Of a stretch of DNA of 64,000 nt, positions 42,603 to 51,490 are shown piece by piece. This DNA is from JBBPZA01 sp963797015 (GTDB lineage Bacteria > Actinomycetota > Thermoleophilia > Solirubrobacterales > Solirubrobacteraceae). The stretch lies in contig CAWCNV010000003.1 in assembly GCA_963797015.1 (NCBI GenBank), positions 756,497-820,496 of the forward strand, read 5' to 3'. Positions within the stretch are counted from its first letter, which is position 1. Each line of letters starts with the position of its first letter. Under the pieces are notes generated by a model, which saw only the letters and a list, made by a program, of their open reading frames with translations, did not search any database and was not told where the DNA came from. A program made the translations under genes and the position numbers.

Positions 42603-43433
42603 GTGACCGGCGCCTCGCTCGCCGCAACCTCGCGACGTATCGGCCGCCGGCCCGGGCTCGCGCTCGGGCCGGCGCTGTCGCGCGGGCTGGTGATGACGTA
42701 CCTGAGCGTCGTCGTGATCATCCCGCTGGCGGCCGTGGCCTGGAAGTCGGGTGAGAACGGGCTCAGCGGGTTCTGGGACGCGGTCTCCACCCACCGGGCG
42801 GTGACCGCGCTCGTCTTCACCGTGGTCGCGTCGCTGCTCGTGGTCGCGGTCAACGTCGTCATGGGGACGCTGCTGGCCTGGGTCCTGGTCCGCGACCGCT
42901 TCCCGGGCAAGGCGGCGGTCAACGCGATCGTCGACCTGCCGTTCGCGCTGCCGACGATCGTCGCCGGCCTGACGCTGCTCGCCCTCTACGGACCGAAGGG
43001 GCCGTTCGGCGTCGACGTGGCGTTCACCCGCGCCGGCGTGGTGCTCGCGCTGCTGTTCGTGACGCTCCCGTTCGTGGTGCGCGCCGTGCAGCCGGTGCTG
43101 CACGAGGTCGACCTCGAGGTCGAGGAGGCCGCCGCGTCGCTGGGCGCCGGCCGCCTCACGATCTTCCGCACCATCATCCTCCCAAGCCTGCGCCCGGCGA
43201 TCGTCGCCGGCGCCGCGCTGGCCTTCGCGCGCGCGATCGGGGAGTTCGGGTCGGTCGTGCTGATCTCGGGCAACCTGCCCAACAAGACCGAGGTCTCGTC
43301 GGTCTACCTGTTCAGCCAGATCGAGCTCGACAACACTCCCGGCGCCGCGGCGGTGTCGGTGGTGCTGCTGGCGATCTCGGTGGTCGTCGTGGCCGGGATC
43401 CAGTTCCTGGGCCGCAAGGGGGAGCCGCGATGA
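42603..43433 (+). CDS. cysT: Sulfate ABC transporter permease CysT
   Basis: A 276-residue membrane permease with six hydrophobic segments. The ABC-permease EAA loop reads EVEEAAASLGAGRLTIFRTIILP, and FALPTIVAGLTLLALYGPKGPFG is typical of CysT. GTG start 24 bp after the binding-protein gene. The partner is the CysW-like permease downstream. Confidence 0.93.
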   Translation: MTGASLAATSRRIGRRPGLALGPALSRGLVMTYLSVVVIIPLAAVAWKSGENGLSGFWDAVSTHRAVTALVFTVVASLLVVAVNVVMGTLLAWVLVRDRFPGKAAVNAIVDLPFALPTIVAGLTLLALYGPKGPFGVDVAFTRAGVVLALLFVTLPFVVRAVQPVLHEVDLEVEEAAASLGAGRLTIFRTIILPSLRPAIVAGAALAFARAIGEFGSVVLISGNLPNKTEVSSVYLFSQIELDNTPGAAAVSVVLLAISVVVVAGIQFLGRKGEPR

Positions 43434-43467
43434 GCGGCGGCAGGGCCGCGACGAGGCGTGAGCCACG

Positions 43468-44346
43468 ATGAGCGGGCCGGCCGAGATCGCGCCGAGCGGG
43501 CCGGCCTCGGCGGCGCCTCGGAAGGGCCGAAGCGGACCCGCTTCGGGCGGAGCGGCGGCCAGGTGGGGCCTGCGCGGCGTCGCGCTCGCCTACCTCGGGC
43601 TGCTGCTCGCCGCGCCGGTCGGGATGGTCTGCTACCGCGCCTTCCAGCACGGGCTCGGGCCGGCGTGGGATGCGGTCACCGCTCCCGACGCCCAGCACGC
43701 CTTCTGGCTCACGATCAAGCTCGTCGCGATCGCCGTGCCGGCCAACACGATCTTCGGCATCGCCTGCGCGCTGTGGCTGGTGCGCGGGCGCTCGCGCGGG
43801 CGCTGGGCGCTCAACGCGCTCATCGATCTGCCCTTCGCCGTCTCGCCGGTCGTCGTCGGCCTCGCGCTGATCCTGGCCTATGGCGAGACCGGCTGGTTCG
43901 GGGGCTGGCTGACCGACGCCGGCGTCCAGGTCATCTTCTCGATCCCGGGCATGGCGCTGGCCACGATCTTCGTCTCGCTGCCGTTCGTCGTGCGCGAGGT
44001 GATCCCCGTGCTGCGCGAGGTCGGCACCGACGCCGAGCAGGCGGCGGCCACGCTCGGCGCCAGCTCGTGGCAGACGTTCTGGCGCATCACGCTGCCGGCG
44101 ATCCGCTGGGGGGTCGCTTACGGCGTCGTCCTGACGACCGCGCGCGCCCTCGGTGAATTCGGCGCCGTGAGCGTGGTGTCGGGCCGCCTGGCGGGCAGCA
44201 CCGAGACCGCGACCCTCTACGTCCAGCAGCGCTTCGAGCACTTCGACCTGGTCGGCGCCTACTCGGCCTCGATCGTGCTCGCCATCATGGCGATCGCCGT
44301 GCTCGTGACCATGACCCTCCTCCAACGCAGAGCACCGGAGAGCTGA
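43468..44346 (+). CDS. cysW: Sulfate ABC transporter permease CysW
   Basis: A 292-residue permease with six hydrophobic segments after a polar N-terminal stretch of about 35 residues. EVGTDAEQAAATLGASSWQTFWRITLP is the EAA loop, and RALGEFGAVSVVSGRLAGSTETATLYVQ is diagnostic of CysW. The start is preceded by GAGGCGTGAGCC only, so a later start is possible. The gene for the ATPase begins two bases after its stop. Confidence 0.93.
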   Translation: MSGPAEIAPSGPASAAPRKGRSGPASGGAAARWGLRGVALAYLGLLLAAPVGMVCYRAFQHGLGPAWDAVTAPDAQHAFWLTIKLVAIAVPANTIFGIACALWLVRGRSRGRWALNALIDLPFAVSPVVVGLALILAYGETGWFGGWLTDAGVQVIFSIPGMALATIFVSLPFVVREVIPVLREVGTDAEQAAATLGASSWQTFWRITLPAIRWGVAYGVVLTTARALGEFGAVSVVSGRLAGSTETATLYVQQRFEHFDLVGAYSASIVLAIMAIAVLVTMTLLQRRAPES

Positions 44347-44347
44347 G

Positions 44348-45310
44348 ATGGCCATCGAGATCCGCAACGTGACCAAGCGATTCGGCGACTTCGTCGCCCT
44401 CCAGGACGTCAGCCTCGCCGTACGCGACGGGTCGCTGACCGCGATCCTCGGCCCCAGCGGCAGCGGCAAGTCGACGCTGCTGCGGGTCATCGCCGGGCTC
44501 GAGGAGCCCGACACCGGCAGCGTCCTGATCGAGGGCGAGGATCGCACGCACACCCGTCCCCAGGACCGCGACGTCGGCTTCTGCTTCCAGCACTACGCGC
44601 CCTTCCGCCACATGTCGGTGCGCGACAACATCGGCTTCGGGCTGCGCGTGCGCCGCACGCCCAGGAGCGAGATCCGCGCGCGCGTCGACGAGCTTCTGGC
44701 GCTCGTGCGGCTCGAGGGCTACGCGGACCGCTACCCGTCCCAGCTCTCGGGCGGCCAGCGCCAGCGCATGGCGCTCGCGCGCGCGCTCGCCATCGAGCCC
44801 AAGGTGCTCCTGCTCGACGAGCCGTTCGGGGCGCTCGACGCCCAGGTGCGCGTCGAGCTGCGCACGTGGCTGCGGCGCCTGCACGACGAGGTCCACGTGA
44901 CGACGGTCTTCGTCACCCACGACCAGGAGGAGGCCATGGACATCGCCGAGCTCGTCGTGGTCATGAACGAGGGCCGCGTCGAGCAGGCCGCCACCCCGCG
45001 CGAGCTCTACGACGAGCCCGCCAACGAGTTCGTGATGGGCTTCGTCGGCGAGGTCAACCGGCTCGGGAACACCTACGTGCGCCCGCACGACTTCGAGATC
45101 CACCACGAGCCCAACGGCGAGACGCTCGAGGCGCAGGTCGAGCGCATCGCGCACCTGGGGTTCGAGGTACGCATCGAGCTGGCCCTGGCCGACGGCACGA
45201 CCGCGTGGGCGCAGCTCACGCGCGACGAGGCGGCTCGCCTCGAGGTGCGCGACGGCGACATCGTGTTCGTGCGCGCCGACCGCGCGCGCTCGTTCGCCGA
45301 GGCCGGCTAG
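44348..45310 (+). CDS. cysA: Sulfate ABC transporter ATPase CysA
   Basis: A 320-residue ATPase. Walker A is GPSGSGKST (about residues 36-44), the signature LSGGQRQRMALARAL, Walker B VLLLDEPFGALD and the H-loop FVTHDQEEAMD. The C-terminal part (GNTYVRPHDFEIHHEP ...) is the CysA-type regulatory domain. It couples ATP hydrolysis to sulfate uptake through CysT/CysW. Last gene of the operon. Confidence 0.94.
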   Translation: MAIEIRNVTKRFGDFVALQDVSLAVRDGSLTAILGPSGSGKSTLLRVIAGLEEPDTGSVLIEGEDRTHTRPQDRDVGFCFQHYAPFRHMSVRDNIGFGLRVRRTPRSEIRARVDELLALVRLEGYADRYPSQLSGGQRQRMALARALAIEPKVLLLDEPFGALDAQVRVELRTWLRRLHDEVHVTTVFVTHDQEEAMDIAELVVVMNEGRVEQAATPRELYDEPANEFVMGFVGEVNRLGNTYVRPHDFEIHHEPNGETLEAQVERIAHLGFEVRIELALADGTTAWAQLTRDEAARLEVRDGDIVFVRADRARSFAEAG

Positions 45311-45358
45311 GGCTCTTCGAGCGGGGTCCGCGCGCCGGCGCGCACGACCCCTGGCCGC

Positions 45359-45825
45359 TCAGCTCTTGCGCTTGGCCTTGAACGACAGCCTGCCGGTGTC
45401 GCAGGTCATGCCCGTGACGTAATCGGCGGTCAGCCTCAGCGTCCCCTTGGCCGAGCTGTCCTTCAGCTTGCCCTTGATCGTGACCTTGAACTCGCGCCCG
45501 CCGAGTTTGTCGTGTCGAGGCTGAACTTGAACTTGGCGTCCTTGATCGACGTCTTGGGGGAGCCGTAGAGCGTCTTGAAGTCCTTCTCGGAGGCGTTGAA
45601 CCCCTGGCCACCGCTGCACACGGGCGTGGAGGCGGGGATGTCGATGCTGAACCTGAGCTTGCTCGCATTGGACTGGCTCGCCTTGAACGAGATCGTGCAC
45701 AGCCGGCAGCTCTGGCTCTTGCTCGACTTGTAGCTGTACTTCCCGCTCTTGAAGCTGGCGCTCGCGGTCGCGGGCACCAAAGCGACCGCCAGTAGAGCGC
45801 CGACGACGACGGCCAGACGCTTCAT
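45359..45825 (-). pseudogene. Secreted protein gene with a frameshift
   Basis: The coding frame from ATG 45825 opens with a signal peptide (MKRLAVVVGALLAVALV, then ATASA) and encodes a small secreted beta-rich protein with Cys pairs (SQSCRLCTISF, TPVCSGG). At about 45510-45520 the frame changes by one base: FKFSLDT in one frame, KLGGREFKVTIKGKL and LTADYVTGMTCDTGRLSF in the next, ending at 45359. The total length (467 bp) is one short of a multiple of three. Restored, it would be about 155 residues. It is either a recent pseudogene or a sequencing indel. No family recognised. Confidence 0.75.
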
Positions 45826-45922
45826 CCTCGTTCCTCCTCGGATTCGTTGAGACGGACCACAGCGCATAATCAACGCCGGCGCCGGAGCGCATCTTGCAGC
45901 GTTGTGCGCGCTCACGCGGTGC

Positions 45923-46381
45923 TCATCTGGTCGTCCACGACTCGGGCTTCTCGGCGAGCGCGTCGATGCCGCTCGGCAGCGCATCACCGGCGATCTCGGC
46001 CAGCGTGACCTGCTCCAGAACGCCACGGATGTTCGTGCGCAGGGCGATCCACACCCGTTGCAGGCTCGCGGCGGCGCCGCTGTACTCGAGCGCCTCGGGT
46101 CGCTCGCCGCGGACGGCGGCCAGCGGTCCCTCCACGGCGCGCATCACGTCTGCCACCGTGACCAGCTCCGGGTCGCGCGCGAGCCAGTAGCCCCCGTCGG
46201 GCCCGCGCTGGCTGCGGACCAGCCCCGCCTGGCGCAGGTCGCCGAGGATGTTCTCCAGGAAGTTGACCGGGATGCCCTGCGCCTCGCCGAGACGCTCGCC
46301 CTTCACGGGGCCGGTGCCGTGCTGGGAGGCGAGCTCGACGGCGGCGCGAACGGCGTAGTCGGCCTTGGCGGAAACGCGCAT
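45923..46381 (-). CDS. Rrf2-family transcriptional regulator without Fe-S cysteines
   Basis: A 152-residue winged-helix regulator: RVSAKADYAVRAAVELAS, the recognition region VNFLENILGDLRQAGLVRS, and the wing QRGPDGGYWLARDPELVTVADVMRAVEGP. The three Cys of cluster-binding IscR/NsrR/RsrR are absent; the protein contains no Cys at all. It therefore resembles CymR-type sulfur regulators, which fits its place just beyond the sulfate importer operon. It is on the opposite strand to that operon. Target sites were not identified. Confidence 0.88.
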   Translation of the reverse strand: MRVSAKADYAVRAAVELASQHGTGPVKGERLGEAQGIPVNFLENILGDLRQAGLVRSQRGPDGGYWLARDPELVTVADVMRAVEGPLAAVRGERPEALEYSGAAASLQRVWIALRTNIRGVLEQVTLAEIAGDALPSGIDALAEKPESWTTR

Positions 46382-46399
46382 GCCGACATTCTCGCCGGT

Positions 46400-47191
46400 C
46401 TAGGCGGCCAGCGGCAGCCCGGGCTCGTCTTGCTCGCGGTCACGGCGGAAAGCGGCGAGCGCGGTTGTGACTGCCGCGAAGGTGCGCCCGTCGACGGCCA
46501 TCCCGCAATGGCTGGAGGGCACCTCGACCTGCTCGGCGTCCGGGTCCAGGCACGCGCCCCAGCGGACGATCCCGTCGTGTCGCGAGTAGATCGAGACGAA
46601 GCCGACGTCGGCAGGGAAGGGCGCCTCGAGGTCGGCCATGAACCGCTTGCAGCACCCGCCGTAGCGGCACGAGACCTTGATCAATCCCGGCACCCCGAGT
46701 GAGCCGAGCAGGCCGACGGCGTAGACCTGCGCGCGCACGAGCGGATGGACGGCGAGCGGGTCCAGGTGCGGGCTGCCGAGCGTGACGATCCCCGAGACCA
46801 GCTCGGGCCGGCGCACGGCGAGTACGCGGGCGAGGTTGCCGCCGCGGCTCTGCCCGATGATCGTCACGGGCGCGCCGTGTCGCTCGGCCATCTCCTCCAG
46901 GCGCTCCGCCAGGCGCTCGACGGTGGCGGTCGAGCAGTCGACGTTCGAGCGGATCCCCGCCCTCTTCGTCCGGTACCCGTTGCGGCGCAGCCACGCGGTC
47001 ATCAGCCCGAGCGAGTCGTCGCCGGCGAGAAAGCCCGGGACCAGCAGCAGCGGCCGCCCGCCGCCGGGCTCCAGATCGCGCCCGCGCCACGCGCCCGAGC
47101 GCAGCAGCGCGGCCGTCTCGAGCGTGATTCGACTCTCGTGCCAGAGCCGCGGCCGCGGTCCCAAAGGTCCCATTTCTGCTCGTTTCGGCAT
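46400..47191 (-). CDS. Alpha/beta hydrolase (lipase/esterase-like)
   Basis: A hydrolase of about 263 residues. LLLVPGFLAGDDSLGLMTAW provides the oxyanion region, IIGQSRGGNLARVLA the nucleophile Ser, SIYSRHDGIVRWGAC the Asp and VPSSHCGMAVDGRTF the His, so the triad is complete. It resembles EstA/LipA-type lipases with a CRYGGCC segment that might form a disulfide or bind metal. There is no clear signal peptide. Start is uncertain: ATG 47191 has AGGA upstream; TTG 47209 and ATG 47173 are alternatives. Confidence 0.82.
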   Translation of the reverse strand: MPKRAEMGPLGPRPRLWHESRITLETAALLRSGAWRGRDLEPGGGRPLLLVPGFLAGDDSLGLMTAWLRRNGYRTKRAGIRSNVDCSTATVERLAERLEEMAERHGAPVTIIGQSRGGNLARVLAVRRPELVSGIVTLGSPHLDPLAVHPLVRAQVYAVGLLGSLGVPGLIKVSCRYGGCCKRFMADLEAPFPADVGFVSIYSRHDGIVRWGACLDPDAEQVEVPSSHCGMAVDGRTFAAVTTALAAFRRDREQDEPGLPLAA

Positions 47192-47332
47192 GTTCCTGGC
47201 GGTGCTCAAGCCGACGCACCGTTACCCCAACCAACGGACGGAAACACCCCGAGCGCGCGCCAAGGCGACGCCGCGTCCCCTCCAATCGGTCAGCGCCTTG
47301 ACCGTGGAGGCGTGAGATCGTGAGGGATCGGC

Positions 47333-47339
47333 TAATACT
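47333..47339 (+). promoter_or_regulatory. -10-like TAATACT immediately before fdhA
   Basis: TAATACT ends five bases before the GTG start of the formate dehydrogenase and no Shine-Dalgarno sequence is present. This spacing fits a leaderless mRNA that begins at the start codon. No clear -35 at the expected distance. Confidence 0.45.
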
Positions 47340-47344
47340 GCAGC

Positions 47345-50300
47345 GTGGCTGACGGTGAAGCGAGGCGGCGGCGCAGAGGCCCGCCGCTCCTGCGCCAGCT
47401 CCTGGCCGATCCGCTCGGGCTGGGCTCCGCGGCGCAGTCCCGGCGCTCGCGCGAGCTCGAGCCGCGCACCCGCTCCGCCGACCGCGTGGTGCAGTCGGTC
47501 TGCCCGTTCTGCGCGGTGGGCTGCGGGCAGAAGGTCTATGCCAAGGGCGGGAAGGTGATCCAGATCGAGGGCGATCCCGATTCTCCGATCAGCCGCGGCC
47601 GGCTGTGCCCCAAGGGCGCGGCGAGTGAGAACTACGTCAACAGCCCGAGGCGCGAGATGCGCGTCAAGTACCGCCGTCCCGGCGGAACGGAGTGGGAGGA
47701 GCTCGAGCTCGAGACCGCGATGGACATGATCGCCGACCGGATCGTCTCCACGCGCGCGCACACGTGGGAGGAGTCAGACCGCGACGGCCGCCCGTTGAAC
47801 CGCACGCTGGGGATGGCCTTCCTCGGCGGCGCGACGCTCGACACCGAGGAGAACTACCTGATCAAGAAGTTCTTCACCGCCGCCGGCGCGATCTCGATCG
47901 AGAACCAGGCCCGCATATGACACTCGAGCACGGTCCCCGGTCTGGGGACCTCGTTCGGCCGTGGCGGTGCCACCACGTTCCAGCAGGACCTCCAGAACTC
48001 CGACTGCATCGTGATCATGGGCTCGAACATGGCCGAGCAGCACCCGGTGGGGTTCCAATGGGTGGTCGAGGCCAAGGAGCGCGGCGCCCAGGTCTTCCAC
48101 GTGGACCCGCGCTACACGCGCACGAGCGCGATCGCAGACGTCCACGTCCCCCTGCGGGCGGGCAGCGACATCGCGTTCCTCGGCGGGATCATCAACCACA
48201 TCGTCAGCAACGGCCTGGACTTCCGCGAGTACGTCCGCCACTACACCAACGCACCGGTGATCCTCAAGGAGGAGTTCGCGGACACAGAGCGGCCGTCGGG
48301 CGGAGCGGGCGGCAAGCCGACGGGGCTCTTCTCGGGCTGGAACGAGCAGGACGGGCTCTACCAGGTCGACTCGTGGGGTTACGCCGGCACCTCGGGTGAG
48401 CTGACGGCCGGCAAGTCCGAGCAGGCCGGCGACGTCTCCGGCGACCAGGCCCACGGCGCGCACGGGATCGAGCTCGCGCACGGCGAGCCGCCCGAGACGC
48501 GACCCGACGCTCGAGCACCCGCGCTGCGTCTACCAGGTGCTCAAGCGTCACTACGCGCGCTACACGCCCGAGTACGTCGAGCGCGTGTGCGGCGTGCCGG
48601 CGGAGAAGTTCCGGCTCGTCGCCGACGCGCTGTGTCGCAACTCGGGTCCCGAACGCACCTCGGCCTTCTGCTACGCCGTGGGCTGGACCCAGCACACCGT
48701 CGGCGTCCAGATCATCCGCGCGGCCGCGATCATCCAGCTGCTGCTGGGCAACATCGGGCGCCCGGGGGGCGGGATCCTCGCGCTGCGCGGCCACGCCAAC
48801 ATCCAGGGGTCGACCGACATCCCAACGCTCTACGACATCCTGCCCGGCTACATCCCGGTGCCCCACCCGGTGTCGGGCGACAACCTCGACGCCTTCGTGG
48901 CCGATAACGGGCCCTCCACGGGCGTGTGGGGAGCGCTGAAGTCCTACACCGTGTCGCTGCTGAAGGCGTGGTTCGGGGACGGGGCCACTGCGGACAACAG
49001 CTTCCTGTTCGGCCGGCTACCGCGCGTTGACGGCGACCACTCGCACTACCCGATGCTCACGCGCATGGTCGACGGCGACTGCAAGGGCTTCATCGTGGCG
49101 GGCCAGAACCCGGTCGTCGGATCAGCCAACTCGACGCTCGTGCGAAAGGCGCTGCGCAACCTGGAATGGCTCGTGGTCCGCGACCTCTCGGAGATCGAGA
49201 CCGCGTCGTTCTGGTACGACAGCCCGGAGGTCGAGGCCGGCGAGGTGCGCCCGCAGGACATCGGCACCGAGGTGTTCTTCCTGCCCGCCGCGGCGCACAC
49301 CGAGAAGGACGGCACGTTCACCAACACCCAGCGGCTGCTGCAGTGGCACCACAAGGCGGTCGAGCCGGCGGGCGACTGCCGCTCGGAGCTGTGGTTCACC
49401 TACCACCTCGGCCGCCGCGTACGCGAGCGGCTCGCCGGCTCATCGGAGGCACGCGACCGCCTGCTCGCAGCGCTGACCTGGGACTACCCGCTCCAGGGCC
49501 CGCAGGAGGAGCCCGACGCCGAGGCCATCCTGCAGGAGATCAACGGGCGCAAGGCCGACGGGAGCTTCGTGTCGAAGTACCAGGAGCTCGCGGACGACGG
49601 CTCGACGACCTGCGGCTCCTGGATCCACGCCGGCATCTACGCCGACGGCGTCAACCAGACCGCGCGCAAGCGCCCCCGCATCGAGCAGAACTGGATCGCG
49701 CCCGAGTGGGGTTGGGCCTGGCCCTCGAACCGGCGCATCATCTACAACCGCGCGTCGGCCCGCCCCGACGGGCAGCCGTGGTCCGAGCGCAAGCGCTACG
49801 TGTGGTGGGACGCCGAGCAGGAGAAGTGGACCTCGCTCGGCGACGACCCCGACTTCGTGCCCGACCGGCCGCCCGACTACGTCCCGCCCGAGGAGGCGAA
49901 GGGCATGCAGGCGATCCGCGGGACCTCGCCGTTCATCGTCCATCCCGACGGGCTGGGCTGGCTGTACGCGCCCACCGGCCTGGTCGACGGCCCGCTGCCG
50001 ACGCACTACGAGCCGCACGAGTCGCCCGTCGAAAACCCGCTCTACGAGGTCGACGCCAACCCCACGCGCCAGCGCCTGCGCGACGAGGCCAACCCCTACC
50101 ACCGCAGCGGCGGCGCACCCGGCGCGGACGTCTTCCCGTACGTGATGACCACGTACCGCCTGGCCGAGCACCACACGGCCGGCGGCATGTCGCGGACCGT
50201 GCCCTACCTGGCCGAGCTGCAGCCCGAGATGTTCGTCGAGGTCAGCCCCGAGCTGGCGGCCGAGCGCGGGCTCGAGCACGGGGACTGGGCGACGATCGTC

Positions 50301-50627
50301 ACCGCGCGCACGGCGATCGAGGCGCGCGTAATGGTGACCGACCGGCTGGCGCCGCTGACGATCGACGGGCGCGTCGTGCACCAGGTCGGCCTGCCCTATC
50401 ACTGGGGTCGCCGCGGGCTGGTCACCGGCGACGCGGCCAACGAGCTGCTCTCCCAGGTGCTCGACCTCAACGTGCACATCTCCGAGTACAAGACGGCGAC
50501 CTGCGACGTGCGGCCGGGCCGCCGCCCGCGAGGCACGGCGCTCGCCGCGCTGATCGAGGACTACCGCCGGCGCGGCGACGTGTTCTACGACAGCCGCCAC
50601 GACAGCCGCGGCGGGGGGATCGCCTGA
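47345..50627 (+). CDS. fdhA: Formate dehydrogenase alpha subunit, selenocysteine-containing (with +1 frameshift)
   Basis: Molybdo/tungsto-enzyme that oxidises formate. Residues about 50-90 hold the [4Fe-4S] motif (Cys53, 56, 60, 88 in SVCPFCAVGC ... GRLCPKG). The frame runs to a TGA at 47918-47920 in the context IENQARI-U-HSSTVPGLG, exactly where formate dehydrogenases carry selenocysteine; the frame continues open after it and a SECIS hairpin follows. Later motifs include GWTQHTVGVQIIRAAAIIQL, GNIGRPGGGILALRGHANIQ and EWGWAWPSNRRIIYNRASA. About 1,093 residues. There is no Tat signal. One extra base near 48497 breaks the frame (...HGEPPE then RDPTLEHPRC); the rest is intact, so this is a sequencing error or a recent mutation. 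GTG start, probably leaderless. Confidence 0.88.
47918..47950 (+). promoter_or_regulatory. Bacterial SECIS element and UGA-Sec codon
   Basis: The TGA (47918-47920) is followed after 11 bases by a perfect 7-bp stem GGTCCCC (47932-47938) and GGGGACC (47944-47950) with the loop GGTCT (47939-47943). GGUCU is the loop motif recognised by SelB in Escherichia coli fdhF, and it begins exactly 18 bases after the UGA there as well. This directs selenocysteine insertion. Confidence 0.85.
48490..48505 (+). other. Apparent +1 frameshift in fdhA
   Basis: Upstream residues (LTAGKSEQAGDVSGDQAHGA, HGIELAHGEPPE) and downstream residues (RDPTLEHPRCVYQVLKRHYA) both belong to the formate dehydrogenase but lie in different frames. 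Removing one base near 48497 restores a continuous frame. No slippery heptamer is visible. Confidence 0.8.
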
Positions 50628-51490
50628 TGGACGGCGATAAGCCGCGCGTCGGCTTCTTCACCGACACGAGCGTGTGCATCGGCTGCAAGGCGTGCGAGGT
50701 GGCGTGCAAGGAGTGGAACCAGGTGCCGGCCTCGCCCAAGGGCTTCACCGGCGACTCCTACGACAACACGATCGACCTTGGCGCGAACACCTGGCGCCAC
50801 GTGGCCTTCGTAGAGCAGCGCAAGCCGCTCGACGCGCGCGACGGCGGCGCGACCCTCGCGCAGACGGCCGCGCTCGGGTCGCTGGCCGAGGAGACTGGCC
50901 TGCAGACCTATCAGGACGGCGACGGCCTGCGCTGGCTCATGGCCTCGGACGTCTGCAAGCACTGCACCCATGCCGCGTGCCTGGAGGTGTGCCCGACGGG
51001 CGCGCTGTTCCGCACCGAGTTCGGCACCGTCGTCGTCCAGGAGGACGTCTGCAACGGCTGTGGCTACTGCGTGCCGGCGTGCCCGTTCGGGGTGCTCGAC
51101 CGGCGCGAGGACGACGGCCGCGTGTGGAAGTGCACGCTGTGCTACGACCGCCTCAAGGACGACAAGGAGCCCGCGTGCGCGCAGGCCTGTCCGACGAACT
51201 CGATCCAGTTCGGCGAGCTCGACGAGCTGCGCGAGCGCGCGGAGAAACGGCTCGCGGCGCTCCAGGACGAGGGGCTGGCCGAGGCGCGGCTGTACGGGGC
51301 CGACGCGGACGACGGCGTGGGCGGGTTCGGCGCCTTCTTCCTGCTGCTCGACGAGCCTGAGGTCTACGACCTTCCCCCCGACCCGGTCGACACCACGCGA
51401 GACCTGAAGGGGATCTGGGCGTCGGCGGCCGGAGCGGCCGCGGCGTTGGCGGGCGGGATCGCGGCGGCGGTCCTGTGGAGGCGCGGGTGA
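50627..51490 (+). CDS. fdhB: Formate dehydrogenase beta (Fe-S) subunit
   Basis: Electron-transfer subunit of 287 residues with four [4Fe-4S] motifs: CIGCKACEVACKEW near the N-terminus, CKHCTHAACLEVCPTGAL, CNGCGYCVPACPFGVLDR, and CTLCYDRLKDDKEPACAQACPTN (split here for length: CTLC then CAQACPTN). The C-terminus has a hydrophobic segment (WASAAGAAAALAGGIAAAVLW) that would anchor it to the membrane, as in FdnH. ATG overlaps the fdhA stop. Confidence 0.95.
   Translation: MDGDKPRVGFFTDTSVCIGCKACEVACKEWNQVPASPKGFTGDSYDNTIDLGANTWRHVAFVEQRKPLDARDGGATLAQTAALGSLAEETGLQTYQDGDGLRWLMASDVCKHCTHAACLEVCPTGALFRTEFGTVVVQEDVCNGCGYCVPACPFGVLDRREDDGRVWKCTLCYDRLKDDKEPACAQACPTNSIQFGELDELRERAEKRLAALQDEGLAEARLYGADADDGVGGFGAFFLLLDEPEVYDLPPDPVDTTRDLKGIWASAAGAAAALAGGIAAAVLWRRG

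Noticed and set aside
41076..43466. Long minus-strand ORF across hypF and the sulfate genes
   Set aside because: Same antisense composition; the plus strand carries clear gene families throughout.
45902..46702. Plus-strand ORF across the Rrf2 and hydrolase genes
   Set aside because: It is antisense to two recognisable genes and has no domain of its own.
47918..47920. TGA read as a nonsense mutation making fdhA a pseudogene
   Set aside because: The TGA sits at the exact selenocysteine position, the frame continues with full homology, and a SECIS hairpin follows at the correct distance.
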